DNA from: Nelumbo lutea
Taxonomy: Eukaryota > Streptophyta > Magnoliopsida > Proteales > Nelumbonaceae
Length of the DNA: 64,000 nt
Reading direction: 5' to 3'
Assembly: GCA_022828595.1 (NCBI GenBank)
Contig: JAKGHH010000002.1
Span: 103,785,254 to 103,849,253, forward strand
Shown in pieces: positions 22,277 through 32,774 of the stretch. The position numbers and the translations under genes were made by a program. The first letter of the stretch is position 1; the number at the start of each line of letters is the position of its first letter. Under the pieces are notes generated by a model. That model did not search any database, had not been told where the DNA came from, and saw nothing but the letters and a program-made list of their open reading frames with translations.

Positions 22277-23937
22277 CGAAGCAAGGTTAGGATCCATCAT
22301 ATGGATGGTTGAACCATGCTATATGACTGGGCAAAATTTCAAAAATTTTCTTAACCTTACGGGAATCGAATTCCATGAAAATAGAAAAATTGCATTTTTC
22401 TAGGATCGATCTTGCATTGAAACCAAAACAAATGGGGGAAATATACCTTATACAGATTCCACAAGTGTAGCTCCCAAGGTGGAAGTTCATGCCCAAATCA
22501 GTCCCTAAAACTAGCTTTCATTGAAGATGGCACAACTATAGGTTGAAGCCGGTTCAACAATGCAATTTTCAGCAAAACTGCAATCCAACTCCTCGGATCG
22601 ACTTGGGAAGGTGAGCACGGATTTTCTTTGTACTTTTCTTGTAAAAATTAGAGAAATAACTAATCTTTATCAGTCCCAAAAGGTGAGGTTGAACTAGGTT
22701 TTCTTGGGAAACAAGAGAAGAAGAGAGAGTGCATGAATCCAGAGATGTCTTAAGCAGTTCGATCTCTTCTTCTTTTATCCTTTGTGGAGCACTTCTCCTA
22801 ATTGAATTAGGAGATATATCCAGATCTTTATTTGGATCTGGAATCTATCAAGAGATGGGTCTTATCCTCTTAAGAGAATGGGTGGTCTAAACCCATTTCC
22901 AAGCCCAGATTCACCTATGTGACATGACAGCTTAAGCAATCATGTGACATCTTAATTAATCATATTAATCATGGTCTTTTGGCCCTTTAGCTGTATGGCT
23001 CACGACCCAAGAATGTTGCTTGGCTATTTTAAGTTTGATTTGTATGGTGTGGGACTCTACAATAACCTCATATAAGCCCACATGGGTTCGTCTTAGCCTC
23101 TATGAAAAGGCTTGGCTGAATTCACTACTAAATGGAATGAAGCCCTGAGAACATCATTATAGGCTCAATATGGGCCAATATTTATAGTTAAATGATCCTT
23201 GAATCCAGTCATCCTATGAAAAACCAAGGACAATGGACTTAAGTAAGATATAGCCCATTAGGCAATCATCACTTAATGGTCTCTTACACTTAGTATATAT
23301 ATATATATATATATTACAAAACCAAATCTCAAACATAGTTGAAATCTACTACCGGCAGTTTATGTTTCCATCAGAGAGAGTGTAAACTTGATCATTCACT
23401 TTATCCAACAAAGGGGCCAATCCTATCACTATGATCACCCACTTAAGTAAATTCTTAGACTACCCCAATATACATAGGTTTTTACTCATAATGGATCTCA
23501 CTGATTGGTATATCAAAGACAACCAAATGCAACACCCAGTATAGTACCATAATCAAGTCTAGGGGTTATGTGTAACTTTCCAATTCTGCCCATCAATCGC
23601 CAATATCCACGGCATAATTGGAAAAAGGTTCGGGTTTAGTGTTTCAACCAAAGACGCATTTCATGTGCTTCAAGTCTAATCTTAGCAGTTAAGAAAAGCT
23701 GACCCAACTTCTTTGGCATCACATCAGTGTCGGTCTTGGCAGGATAAACTCCCCAAGTCTTTCAAATAGCTGAGAACATTCTAAACTAACACGAGTCTAA
23801 AAAGTGTCTAGTTTAAGGGGTAAATTACATAGAAACATACCAATGACAACATGAAACAATAATGTACTTTTATTCATTTACAATAAATATATTTGTACAT
23901 AAATTTGATTAGAGCTAAGGGCATACAATGTCTAACA
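22277..23937 (-). repeat. 3' LTR of copia element Y2
   Basis: It starts at 23,937 on the minus strand with TGTTAGACATTG directly after the polypurine tract GTGCAAGTGGGAGC (about 23,951-23,938). Its far end, near 22,277, aligns with the terminal part of the X LTRs. It interrupts G2. An (AT)n tract of about 20 bp lies at 23,294-23,313. It corresponds to Y1 at 9935-11415, which lacks the last 310 bp. Confidence 0.75.
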
Positions 23938-26215
23938 GCTCCCACTTGCACCTAGATCTAATCATGTACAAGCCTTAGTCCCATACTGTCCATGTGTTTC
24001 TCAAACACTTTCCATGTTAGTGGCTTAGTCAATGGATCTAACATATTCTCCACTAATGCTATTTTCTGAATTTGGATGTCCTCCTCTATCAATAATCTCC
24101 TGTAATATGTGGAAATTCCTTTTGATGTGCTTTGACTTTGAGTGGGCTCTATGCTCCTTAGCCTAAGCAATGACTCTAATATTGTCACACAACAGTGGAA
24201 TGGGTGATATGATGTATGGAGCAATGAATTTCTTAACCCATACTACTTACTTAGTAGCCTCACTTGCGAAAATTTATTTGGCCTTGGTCATGGAATCTGC
24301 TATGATCCCTTGTTTGATGCTTTTCTAGTTAACTGCTCAGGACCTCATTGTAAAGATGTTATTAGATGTAGACTTTCTATTATCTGGGTCAGACTGGAAT
24401 TTAGCATCAATATACCCGACCATTTGTAACGAACTACCGTCGAAGAGAAGACAATAGTCTTTAGTCCTTTGTAGGTATTTTAGTATATTTTTCACAGCGT
24501 CAAATGCTCCTATCCTGGGTTTTACTGGTATCTACTTACCACACTCACATCCTGAGCAATGTCTAGCTTGAGTGCACAATATGACATAATAATGCTCCCT
24601 ACGACCGAGGCATAGGGAACTTCTCTCATAACCTTGATCTCCTCAGGGGTCTTAGGTGACATTCCTTTAGAGAGAGTGACTCTGTGTCTGAAAGGAACGA
24701 ATCCCTTCTTGGAGTTGTCCATGTTGTACTTGTTGATGATGTTATTAATGTAAGTAGATTAGAATAATCCTATTATTCATTTCGATCTATCTCTATAGAG
24801 TCGAAGTCCTAAGATATAGGAGGCTTCTCCAAGATCTTTCATAGAGAACTGTTGTGAAAGTCATACCTTCACTGTAATTAACATTCCTACATCATTCCCA
24901 ATGAGTTGAATGTCATCTACATACAAAATCATAAATGTAACTTTTTCTCCTATTGTCCTTTTATAAATACAAGGTTCATCCAGATCTGCTCAAAGTCAAA
25001 CTATTTAACCATTGAGTCAAATCAGATGTTCCAACTTCTATAAGCCACTTCAACCCATAAATGGACTTGTTCAGTTTACACACTATATATTCCTGACCCA
25101 AGGCAACAAAGCCTTGCGGTTGTTGCATATAGATATCTTCAATAAGATCTCCATTCAGGAACACAGTTTTGACATCCATATGCCATATTTCATAGTCATA
25201 ATGTGTAGCTATAAGTAATAGAATCCATATGGATTTCAATATGGCTATGAACAAAATGGTTTCCTCATAATCGACTCCTTTTTGAAAATACCATTTTACT
25301 ACAAGTCAGGTTTTATAAGTCTCAACCTTACCATCAAAGTCCTTCCTCTTGTTGATCTATTTGCAACTGATTGCTTCCACTCCAGGGGTGGGTATAAGAG
25401 AGTTTAGACTCCGTTGGTTTTCATTAAGTCCATCTTGACTTTCATGGCATCTACCTAGTTCAAGGAATCTATATCCAACATAACTTCCGTATAAGTCATG
25501 GGATCTTCCTCATTGTTCGTGGCTTCTATCATTCAACTTTCTTGATCATAACTGTAATGAACTGGAGGTTTAGACGCCCAGGTAGATTTTTTAGGTTGGG
25601 TGTTTTCTAGAACTTGTGGGTTATCTCCCACTACTCTTGTTCTCTCTTCATCAAAAACAATTTCCTATTGATGATTGTTTAGGATATAGTCTTCTTCCAA
25701 GAAGTAGGCATTTCGACTAAAAAACAATTTTTGTTTTTTGGGTCATAGAAAAGATGCACTACAGAGTCCTTGGGGTAGCCTACAAATACGCAATGATTGG
25801 TTTTGGATTCCAATTTGTCCACATTTTTTCTTTTAATGTGTGTAGGACAACCCCAAATTTTAAGTGTCTTACACTTGGTTTCTTGTTGGTCCATAGCTCA
25901 TGTGGAGTCTTAGGAACCGATTTGGTTGGAACCGGTTCAATACTTATACCGTAGTCTCCAATGCATGCCCCCAAAAAGATATAGGTAATTGTGAGTGGAA
26001 GAGGAGTGATCGGACCATATCTAATAGAGTTCGATTTCTTCTCTCTAAGACATCATTTAATTATGGTGTAGCAAGAGGAGATAATTGTGATATAATCCCA
26101 TTGTCCTTTAAGTAGTCCCTGAATTCATTGGAGAGATATTCACCTCCGCGAAGGGCGACTACGTCATTTTTTCTTTCTGAGTTGTCAAAGGGTGGTGTTT
26201 GACCTACGTGGTTCA
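23938..26215 (-). pseudogene. Ty1/copia pol remnant, element Y2 (integrase C-part, RT, RNase H)
   Basis: Same content and same left junction as Y1. The integrase has RGGEYLSNEFRDYLKDNGI (about 26,160-26,100) and a GYPKDSVVHLFYDPK region. RT includes YDYEIWHMDVKTVFLNGDL (about 25,200-25,140; the second Asp of the family pattern VDVKTAFLNG is kept) and YASVVGSIIMSYC. RNase H ends with NMLDPLTKPL...HMDSMGLRLVHD (24,224-23,958). Stops and shifts are numerous. Gag, protease and the first half of integrase are missing, replaced at about 26,220 by Tat sequence exactly as in Y1. Confidence 0.8.
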
Positions 26216-26244
26216 TTTTCCTTGATCTAGGATGTTGAAGGTCC

Positions 26245-26251
26245 TATAAAA
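26245..26251 (+). promoter_or_regulatory. Candidate TATA box of the antisense gene, copy 2
   Basis: TATAAAA, 127 bp before the ATG at 26,372, in the same setting as 13,726 in copy 1. Confidence 0.4.
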
Positions 26252-26371
26252 GAAAGTGGAGAGAATTTTAACTTTGTCATTTTCGAAGGGAGTCTTTGTA
26301 GAGCTCGATGAGAAGTAGTCTTCAGCTCGGTGTTGCTTCAATTCCGTGGTCTAAACTTCCGTAAATCCAGT

Positions 26372-28287
26372 ATGATATTTTCTTCTTTGTCTACTAAGTC
26401 CCCTTACTCATCTTCCTCCTCTTCCTCTTCTTCCTTTAGTAGTGGGTCTGAGCTGAGGTATCTCATCAAGTCTACCGTGTTCGTTATCTATGAGGCCAAT
26501 GGCTAGGGGGCCAAGGCCAAAGAATTTGAGAAGGTGGCCTTTGATCTTGAGGGGGCCACAGATTGGGAGACTGAGGTCGACTTGTTGACTAAGGAGGAGG
26601 CCATCCTCCCTTCATGGGCCGACAGTTGGTTTGGGACCACCCCGTGTTGTCTGTACTATATACCGGAGGAGTATGAACTTAGGTGTCTAGGCATTGGTGA
26701 GAGAGCCACCTCGGCTCGACCAAGCGAGCTCTGTGTATACAAGCACAGCTTGATTGCCAGGCTAAGGTTTCCTTTAAGTGAGGGGACTATTGAGGTGTTC
26801 AAGTGGTACCGGGTCCTACTTGTCTAGTTGATGCCGAACTTATTTGGATATATAGCGAGCCATTTGTGTTACTATTTGGTTCATGGCCTTGAGGTTAACC
26901 CACCAATGTTTGTATACTTCTTTCATCTGAAACATCACCATCTGGGTTATTATTATTTCCCGGCATGATAGCAACATAAGGTGTTGGTTGGGGCACCATC
27001 TTCAGTGAAGCGCTGGAAGGTGAGGTTCTTCTTTGTGCGTTGCCCTAGAGTTTGGCATCTACCGGCTAAGCTTCAAAAGATGAGGACTAAGGTGAAGGCA
27101 TTGAGTGTGATTGAGGTCACCTGGGGGGGAAGGCATAATAAGATGATCGAGAGGATTGACGCAATGGAGTGCATGTCCTTCTTGATCTTAATCTACGGTG
27201 GGCTTATGAGTGAGACCGGTCCATGTCATGCTGAGGTTCCTAGATTTCTTGTATCCAAAATCTTTTACTTGGTGACTGACTTGGTGTGTGTTTTGTGCAG
27301 GTGTTGAGATGGCTAGCAGTAAGGAGGTTTCTCATTGTATGAGGACCATGGGTGTAGGAGTGTGGTCTGAATGGGCCCAAGGGACCCAGCCCTAGGTTGT
27401 TGAGACATAGCCGAGGTCTGTGGAGTGCACACCTCGACAGTAGAAGAGGTTGAGGCAGGCCGAGTAAGAAGTGGTGGTGGTTGACCCAGAGGAGGGTGCT
27501 CCGACCGACCACTCCCCGCCATTGCGAGAGAATGTGCTAGAGAGTGGCAGCACTGGTGTCTACATGTTGTAGTGGGATGTTCAACTTGGCGATGGGCTTG
27601 AGATCGAGGGTGTTCTCGAGCAACTTGTTTAGGGTCTGCTGACGCCAGCCATCAAACATGAAGTAGCCAGCTTAAAGAGTAGCTCTCTAGAGAGTATGGC
27701 TCTGCATCAGGCCATGGCAGTAATTCTTCTCGTTTCTTTGGTCACTTTGCTTTGGTTGATTATAACTTCCATTGTGCTGATAGTTGGTCCTTTCTTGTAG
27801 AACGCTTTCTCCGTGGTCACTCAAGTTGGCCGCCTTTGGATGTTGTGGTGCCTTTATGAAGTTCGAGAGATTGAGGCCGAGCATTTGAGGATTTGGTTGG
27901 TCGAGCTTGAGACCATGAACTCTGAGCTAAAGCATGACAATGGCAAGAAAAATGACACCATTCGCAAGCGAAAGACCATGCAACTGAGTTGAAGGATGCT
28001 TAGGAAGCCTTGAGGAAGGAGGTCAAGGAGAAAGTTACTTGAGTAGAGGAAGAAGGGGTCGCCATGTGCAAGGCCTAGGATGCCTACCAGATCGAGCTAG
28101 ACGATTGGGCTTCTTACACCTGGGAGGAAGGCTTCGACCTTTGTCGGAAGAGGATCGTGTGCCAACATCCTATCACTGCCAAGGTTGCAAGGGTTTGGAC
28201 CCATATGATCCCCCTACACATAGCGAGGATGGCACTACTGCTTCCGAGGTGCTTAAGGAGGCCAAGGAGCATCCAACTAAGAATTGA
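26372..28287 (+). pseudogene. Antisense extra gene of Tat2 (putative gypsy-type transposon family), longer copy
   Basis: Begins MIFSSLSTKSPY, then a Ser-rich run, then one in-frame TAG (about 26,504), then FDLEGATDWETEVDLLTKEE. The region GIGERATSARPSELCVYK, FPLSEGTIEVFKWYRVLLV, LMPNLFGYIASHLCYYLVHG, FFHLKHHHLGYYYFP and GAPSSVKRWKVRFFFVR (to about 27,050) has the order of motifs seen in the plant 'putative gypsy-type transposon' domain. A second exon begins near 27,300 after a plausible acceptor (TTTTGTGCAG), and an 81-bp intron lies at 27,720-27,800. The last exon is coiled-coil-like and ends near EAKEHPTKN (28,287). Stops at 26,504, 26,825, about 26,966 and later make this copy a probable pseudogene. 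Known Tat elements carry comparable antisense ORFs of unknown function. Confidence 0.65.
27720..27800 (+). other. Predicted intron in the antisense gene, copy 2
   Basis: It has donor GCA|GTAATT and acceptor TTTCTTGTAG|AAC and is 81 bp long, the same as copy 1. Exons join in phase 0 (MALHQAMA, then NAFSVVTQVGRLW). Unspliced, the intron reads as a hydrophobic stretch ending in the TAG of the acceptor. Confidence 0.55.
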
Positions 28288-28652
28288 AGCGTCTACTTTC
28301 TGTTGTTGCCGCTGTTCTGTTCTGCTCTCTTGATGTTATCCTTCTTTTTTTGTGTTGTGATGTACATGGCTCGATATGTTGAGCCTTTTCACTTGTAATT
28401 ATGTTTAGTTATTCATGAAAAGAAACTCTTGTCCCAAGCTTTGTGTTTCCTTCTTTACCTTTTTCTCATTTTATTTTGTTGAACTGAAATGAATGGGTTA
28501 CTCATAAGCCTCGATCTTATTCTAGCCGAGGTCTAGAGTAGTTGAGATCTTGATGTCCTAGTATTCGGCTTTGTAATGCTGAGGTGCTTCGGAGCTCTCA
28601 TTGCTTGGGGGATGCTTAGTGGCACATGGTCTCGGGGAGTTTGACACTCTTC

Positions 28653-29080
28653 TTAGTTTCTTGTTCTTGGATTCGTATTTGACCTCCTCTGCGAATTGGG
28701 CTTCAGCCAGTCTTTTCTGCAAGTTGGGCTTCAGCTACAAATTGGGCCTTCCTACAAATTTACCCAGACTTCGGGCCCAGATTTCTCTTCGATGCAGGCT
28801 GAATCTGCGAAAGCCCAAAACATGAAAGTTGTGGCTTCGTCTCGTATCTTTCCAGTGGGTCTTGAATCAGCCCAATCAGAGCTCGGATACGCGAGTTAGG
28901 CCCATATTAGTGAACGCTGCCGAAACTGTGAAAAATCATCCGATTTGCCTTTCTTTGCTCCTGATGCTTTATTTCATGCCCTGAACCGAAATACAAGAGA
29001 TATGAGTCCAATTAAGTACTAATTAAGTATGAAAGACAAAATATTTGGGGATTAAAATGCGATAAATTCTACTCTCATCA
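28653..29080 (-). repeat. Athila-type LTR fragment inside Tat2
   Basis: This aligns with the outer part of the LTRs of C and E: the repeated GGGCTTC motifs, the block AACATGAAAGTTGTGG and the end TACTCTCATCA at 29,080 (TGATGAG on the minus strand). The right edge is the exact LTR terminus. The left edge is truncated within the LTR. The 2.95 kb of Tat pol found in Tat1 between about 15,640 and 18,586 is missing here. Confidence 0.75.
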
Positions 29081-31868
29081 CTCGGTTGGTGATGAAGGCT
29101 GTCTTCTCCTGGTCATCCAGATGCATATGAATTTGATTGTAGCATGAGAATGCATCCATGAAGCTCAAGAGTTCGTGCCCCGCTATTTCGTCGACGAGCT
29201 GGTCGATCCTTGACAGGGGAAGTTGACTTTGAGACAGGCTTTGTTCAGGTTGGTGAAGATACAAATCCTCCACTTTCCATTAGCTTTCTTCACCATTACC
29301 ACATTCACCAGCCAGTCCGGGGTACTTCACTTCTTGGATGAAACCGACGTCGAACAACTTTTGGAATTCTTCATTTTTCAATTGCCACCATTATGAGACG
29401 AAGCTCCTCTTCTTCTGTCTGATGGGTCTGTAGCACAGGTCAGCGTTTAAGTGGTGGGTGATGACCTTGGGGTCAACCCCCGACATGTCTACTGTCAACC
29501 AAGAAAACATGTCGGCGTTGTCCTTCAACAACCGTATGACATCTTGCCGAAGACGATCTTCTAGGAGGGATCCAATTTGGACTATCTTCTTGGGGTCTTC
29601 TTTAGAGAGCGACACCTGTATGAGGTCTTTGATGGGATAGTTGCGATGTGTCTTCAACTCGTCTCATAGGTCTATGTGCTTCGTTGTTAGTGCTTTCGCG
29701 GCATGGGGCCTTCCTCAGCAGACCGTCAGGTCAGGTAACATCACCATGCAGCCCTCTGGTCACCACGTGCCATGCCTTCTCCATATGGGGTGGGGAATTT
29801 AATTGCTAAGTGGCATGTGGAAATCGAGGCCCATAGAGCATTTAGGGTCAGTCGGCTGAGGATGGCGCTGTAGGGTGAGAGGACTCGGAAGACGATAAAG
29901 TCGACTATCATTGTGGTGGTGATGTCTCCATCTTCCCTTGGGGCATGAGGGATTCTCCGGAGAAGCCTACCAGGGAAGTGTTGACTGGAGTGAGACAATC
30001 CTTGTTGATGCTGAGCTGTTCGAAGTCTTCCTCGAAGAGAATGTCGGTTGAGCTTCTTGTATCCACTAGGATGTGCCAAACTTTGAAGTTGGCCACCTCG
30101 GTAGTTATCACGAGAGTGTCATCGTGCAGGGTTTATGCCCCCCCTGTGGTTGTCTTCTATGAAGGTGATCAGGTCGTCTTGTTGTCTTCTCTTCTATGCC
30201 ATGTCATAGATCTTAAGTAGTCATGCATATGCCTTGTGGCCCGAGCTACTCTCCCCCCAGAGGCCATTCCTCCTGAGATCACTACAATGACCCCGATCGG
30301 GGGAGCTTGGGCTGGAGGCCTGTCTGTCTGGCGTGGTTCTTCCTTCGGCTTATAATCCTTGATGTCGATGAATCCTTCTAGGTATCTGCACCTAATCAGG
30401 TCCTCGTGGTGTTGGCATAGATCGCGGCAATTGTCCATCTCAAGGCCATGTTGCTAATGGAAGTCACAGTACTTGTCTCTGCTTCTCTTGTTGTTCTGGG
30501 ACTTCATCTTCTCAGGCCACTTGATGTAGCTGCGGTTGTAGATTTCTAACAAAATCTTTGACCAAGGTATATTCAGAGGTGCGGAGTTCCTATAGGTCAG
30601 TGGTGGAGTCATCGGTCTTCTGTTAGATTAACGGTCTTGTCTCTTGTTGTCTCAATCCACCCTTTCTATCATGTTCTCGTAAGGGCCCCTTCTCTTCCTG
30701 TCATGTTGTTCCTCCTCATCCCTCAGTTGTGATTGTGCTTATTTGGTGTTGATCTACTTCTGGGTGTGTGTCATCAGCACGGATACGGTCTAAGGAGTGT
30801 TCTTTGACAGTGAGAAACTAAATGTGAAGGGGCACAGGCCTTGCATGATGGCTGTGACTACCATAGACTTGTAGGGCCTTAGCATTAAACCTCTCCAAGT
30901 ACTATTTGAAGGTCTCTCCCTTCTTTTGTCGCACTTGCATGAGGCTGGCCAAATTCTTCTAATGTCGTTGGCTAGCCATGAACTATGCTAGAAATTGGCT
31001 CTCCAACTGTTCCCAAGAGGAGATAGAGCGTGGGGGAAGGGAGAGGTACCATGTTTGGGCAACTCCCTTGAGGGTAGCGATGAAGGTTTAATTGGAACTT
31101 CAGATGAGTCGTGCAGCATCATTAGTGGTCATTGGAGTATACAGCTTTGTCGTACTTCTCAAACTGTGGAGGTCGCTAATCGGCTAGTGAGAGCTCATCC
31201 ATGATGTCTTGGGTGAAGACTAGCTCTTTGGCTGCATTCTAATTCAGTTAGGTAGTGTCTGAGCTCCTTGATCTCCACATCTCTATTGTTTGAAGCCACG
31301 TGCATGGCCCTTTCTTTCTTGGGTATCACGGGGCGGTCTTTGACCGAGCTAGACTCGGCAATGGAGACTAGCTGTTGTTACATTCATTGACCGAGCCTTT
31401 CTTTTGCAGAAGTTTGGGAAAAATAGTGCATCTTGCTACGGTCATCACGTGCGCGAGATAATGTTGAAGAGTCCAATCTTTTTAATGACTGCTGCCTTTC
31501 TTGGTCCGACCACACCCTTTTCTTGTCCATGTGTTAGTTTTTGGGGTCCTCAGGGCGAAGATCGACTATGTTAAGCATCTGGACAAGAGTGGGGGTGGTC
31601 TGAGGGGGTTGCGCTATTTGTCCCAGGATTTGCATCATCGTGAGGATCTAGTTGGCCTTCTACTGCATCACCAGGAACTGGGCAGGGTCGACCTTGGTTT
31701 GCTGTTGAGGCTACTGCTGAGACTCGCAATGTGGAGGGCTGCTATGAGAGCAAGATACCTAAGATGTAGATTGGCCTGTGGAGCGGTCGAATGCGTTTCT
31801 TGGCATGTTTCTTGATTGCACAGAAAGAAAATTGGGAATGACTTTTTGTGCATTTCCCATAAATGACA
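29081..31868 (-). pseudogene. Tat-lineage gypsy gag-protease-RT(N) fragment, copy 2
   Basis: Read from 31,868 down. The gag N-region contains ALIAALHIASLSSS. A gag core follows in broken frames (31,500-30,480). Next come the gag zinc-like motif YCDFH...HGLEMDNCRDLCQHHEDLIRCRYLEGF (about 30,490-30,360) and PPIGVIVVISGG, then a protease region with VDTRSSTDILFEEDFEQL (30,111-29,908, the expected Asp kept) and the pre-RT region. It ends in RT with SFMDAFSCYNQIHMHLDDQEKTAFI at about 29,090. The rest of RT and everything downstream is deleted. Numerous stops and frameshifts are present. Confidence 0.8.
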
Positions 31869-31874
31869 CCAATC
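31861..31874 (-). other. Primer-site region of Tat2 (decayed)
   Basis: The minus strand reads TTGGTGTCATTTATGGGAAA beside the LTR edge. The usual Tat/Retand-type sequence is TTGGCGCCGTCTGTGGGAA, and the differences are mostly CpG-type transitions. The fragment at 42,507-42,526 reads TGGTACCATTTGTGGG at the same place. I do not assign the tRNA. Confidence 0.5.
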
Positions 31875-32064
31875 TGATGTTGTTTGGTCCGAGGTGTCCC
31901 GACCAAGATCACAGTCAAATAATTTTGCCAAATGGCAAAGCCGAGGTGGAAGGGCGAAGCTGTACACCATGGGCTGAAACAAGAATATGGTCAGAGGCCC
32001 GAGGAGTTGTTCCCCGGATAGATACTCCAACACTCAAGTTAGTTAAGGATGGTGGGTGGTCGAG
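31875..32064 (-). repeat. 5' LTR fragment of Tat2
   Basis: 190 bp aligning with the inner part of the LTR at 42,531-42,720. Homology stops near 32,064, so most of the LTR including its promoter is lost. Confidence 0.65.
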
Positions 32065-32774
32065 CAACGTTGGTAGAGCTTGTATCACTACTTTTACCAT
32101 AGTAGTTCTTCCTTTTGTGATAAAAGTTTTGCACAGCTGGACATTGAGGACGTTGAGGACTAGGCAGATGTTTCCTATGCACAACTACAAAGCTTGCTGT
32201 GACCCATCGTGGTAAAAGAAGGAACACTAAACAAAGTTAAGGGAAGATATATCCATAAAGGTTCATCTTATGGGGCATTATTGATGTTTATTGAGGATAT
32301 GCATAGAGGATTTTATTCCATGTTTAACACAATATTGGTTACCCAACAACAATGGTTTAATGTTGATGTAAATTAAATTTAAAACTAATTAAAATGCGAG
32401 ACCATTTTCTTTTGGCCTCCCCTGTTTCTTGTTCCTTGGAAATAACCGTAAGGTCTAAAAGAAATTGTCAATTTTCCCATAAAAGATAAGAAAGAATGTA
32501 GAAATAGACGGAAACTTAATTGGCCTCCCCTGTTGTAGATGAACATTAAAAGAAGCACAATGAAGTAGTTTGGTTGTGAAGATAAAGTAAAGTGTCTACG
32601 TACGTACCAGAGGTAGAAGAAGGAAGTCTGATGTCGTGGATAAAAGTAAAACAGAGATAGTGATGCGCCATGGCTTCTCCTTTTTGGAGTGATGTGACGA
32701 ATGTGAAAGTTGAGAAGTAATACAGTTTCCAATCACTTAATAATTAAAATTTTCTCAGTACGTCATCAGCACCA
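32065..32774. other. Intergenic, 3' flank of the NBS-LRR relic
   Basis: No recognisable gene or repeat. It holds short non-conserved open frames only. 32,400-32,540 carries two GGCCTCCCCTGTT blocks 121 bp apart. Confidence 0.5.

Larger units (their letters stand above)
26225..32064 (-). mobile_element. Tat-lineage Ty3/gypsy element, copy 2 (Tat2), with internal deletion
   Basis: Contains the antisense gene (26,372-28,287), a foreign LTR fragment (28,653-29,080) replacing about 2.9 kb of pol, then RT N-part through protease and gag on the minus strand (29,081-about 31,868), a primer-site region (31,861-31,874) and 190 bp of 5' LTR (31,875-32,064). It aligns with Tat1 from its left junction to 30,035, where Tat1 is truncated. 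The block Y2-Tat2 is a direct repeat of Y1-Tat1. Confidence 0.75.

Noticed and set aside
31668..32215. Overlapping open frames of 121 and 145 residues
   Set aside because: They overlie the Tat2 gag leader, primer region and LTR. The frames are broken pieces or antisense shadows.
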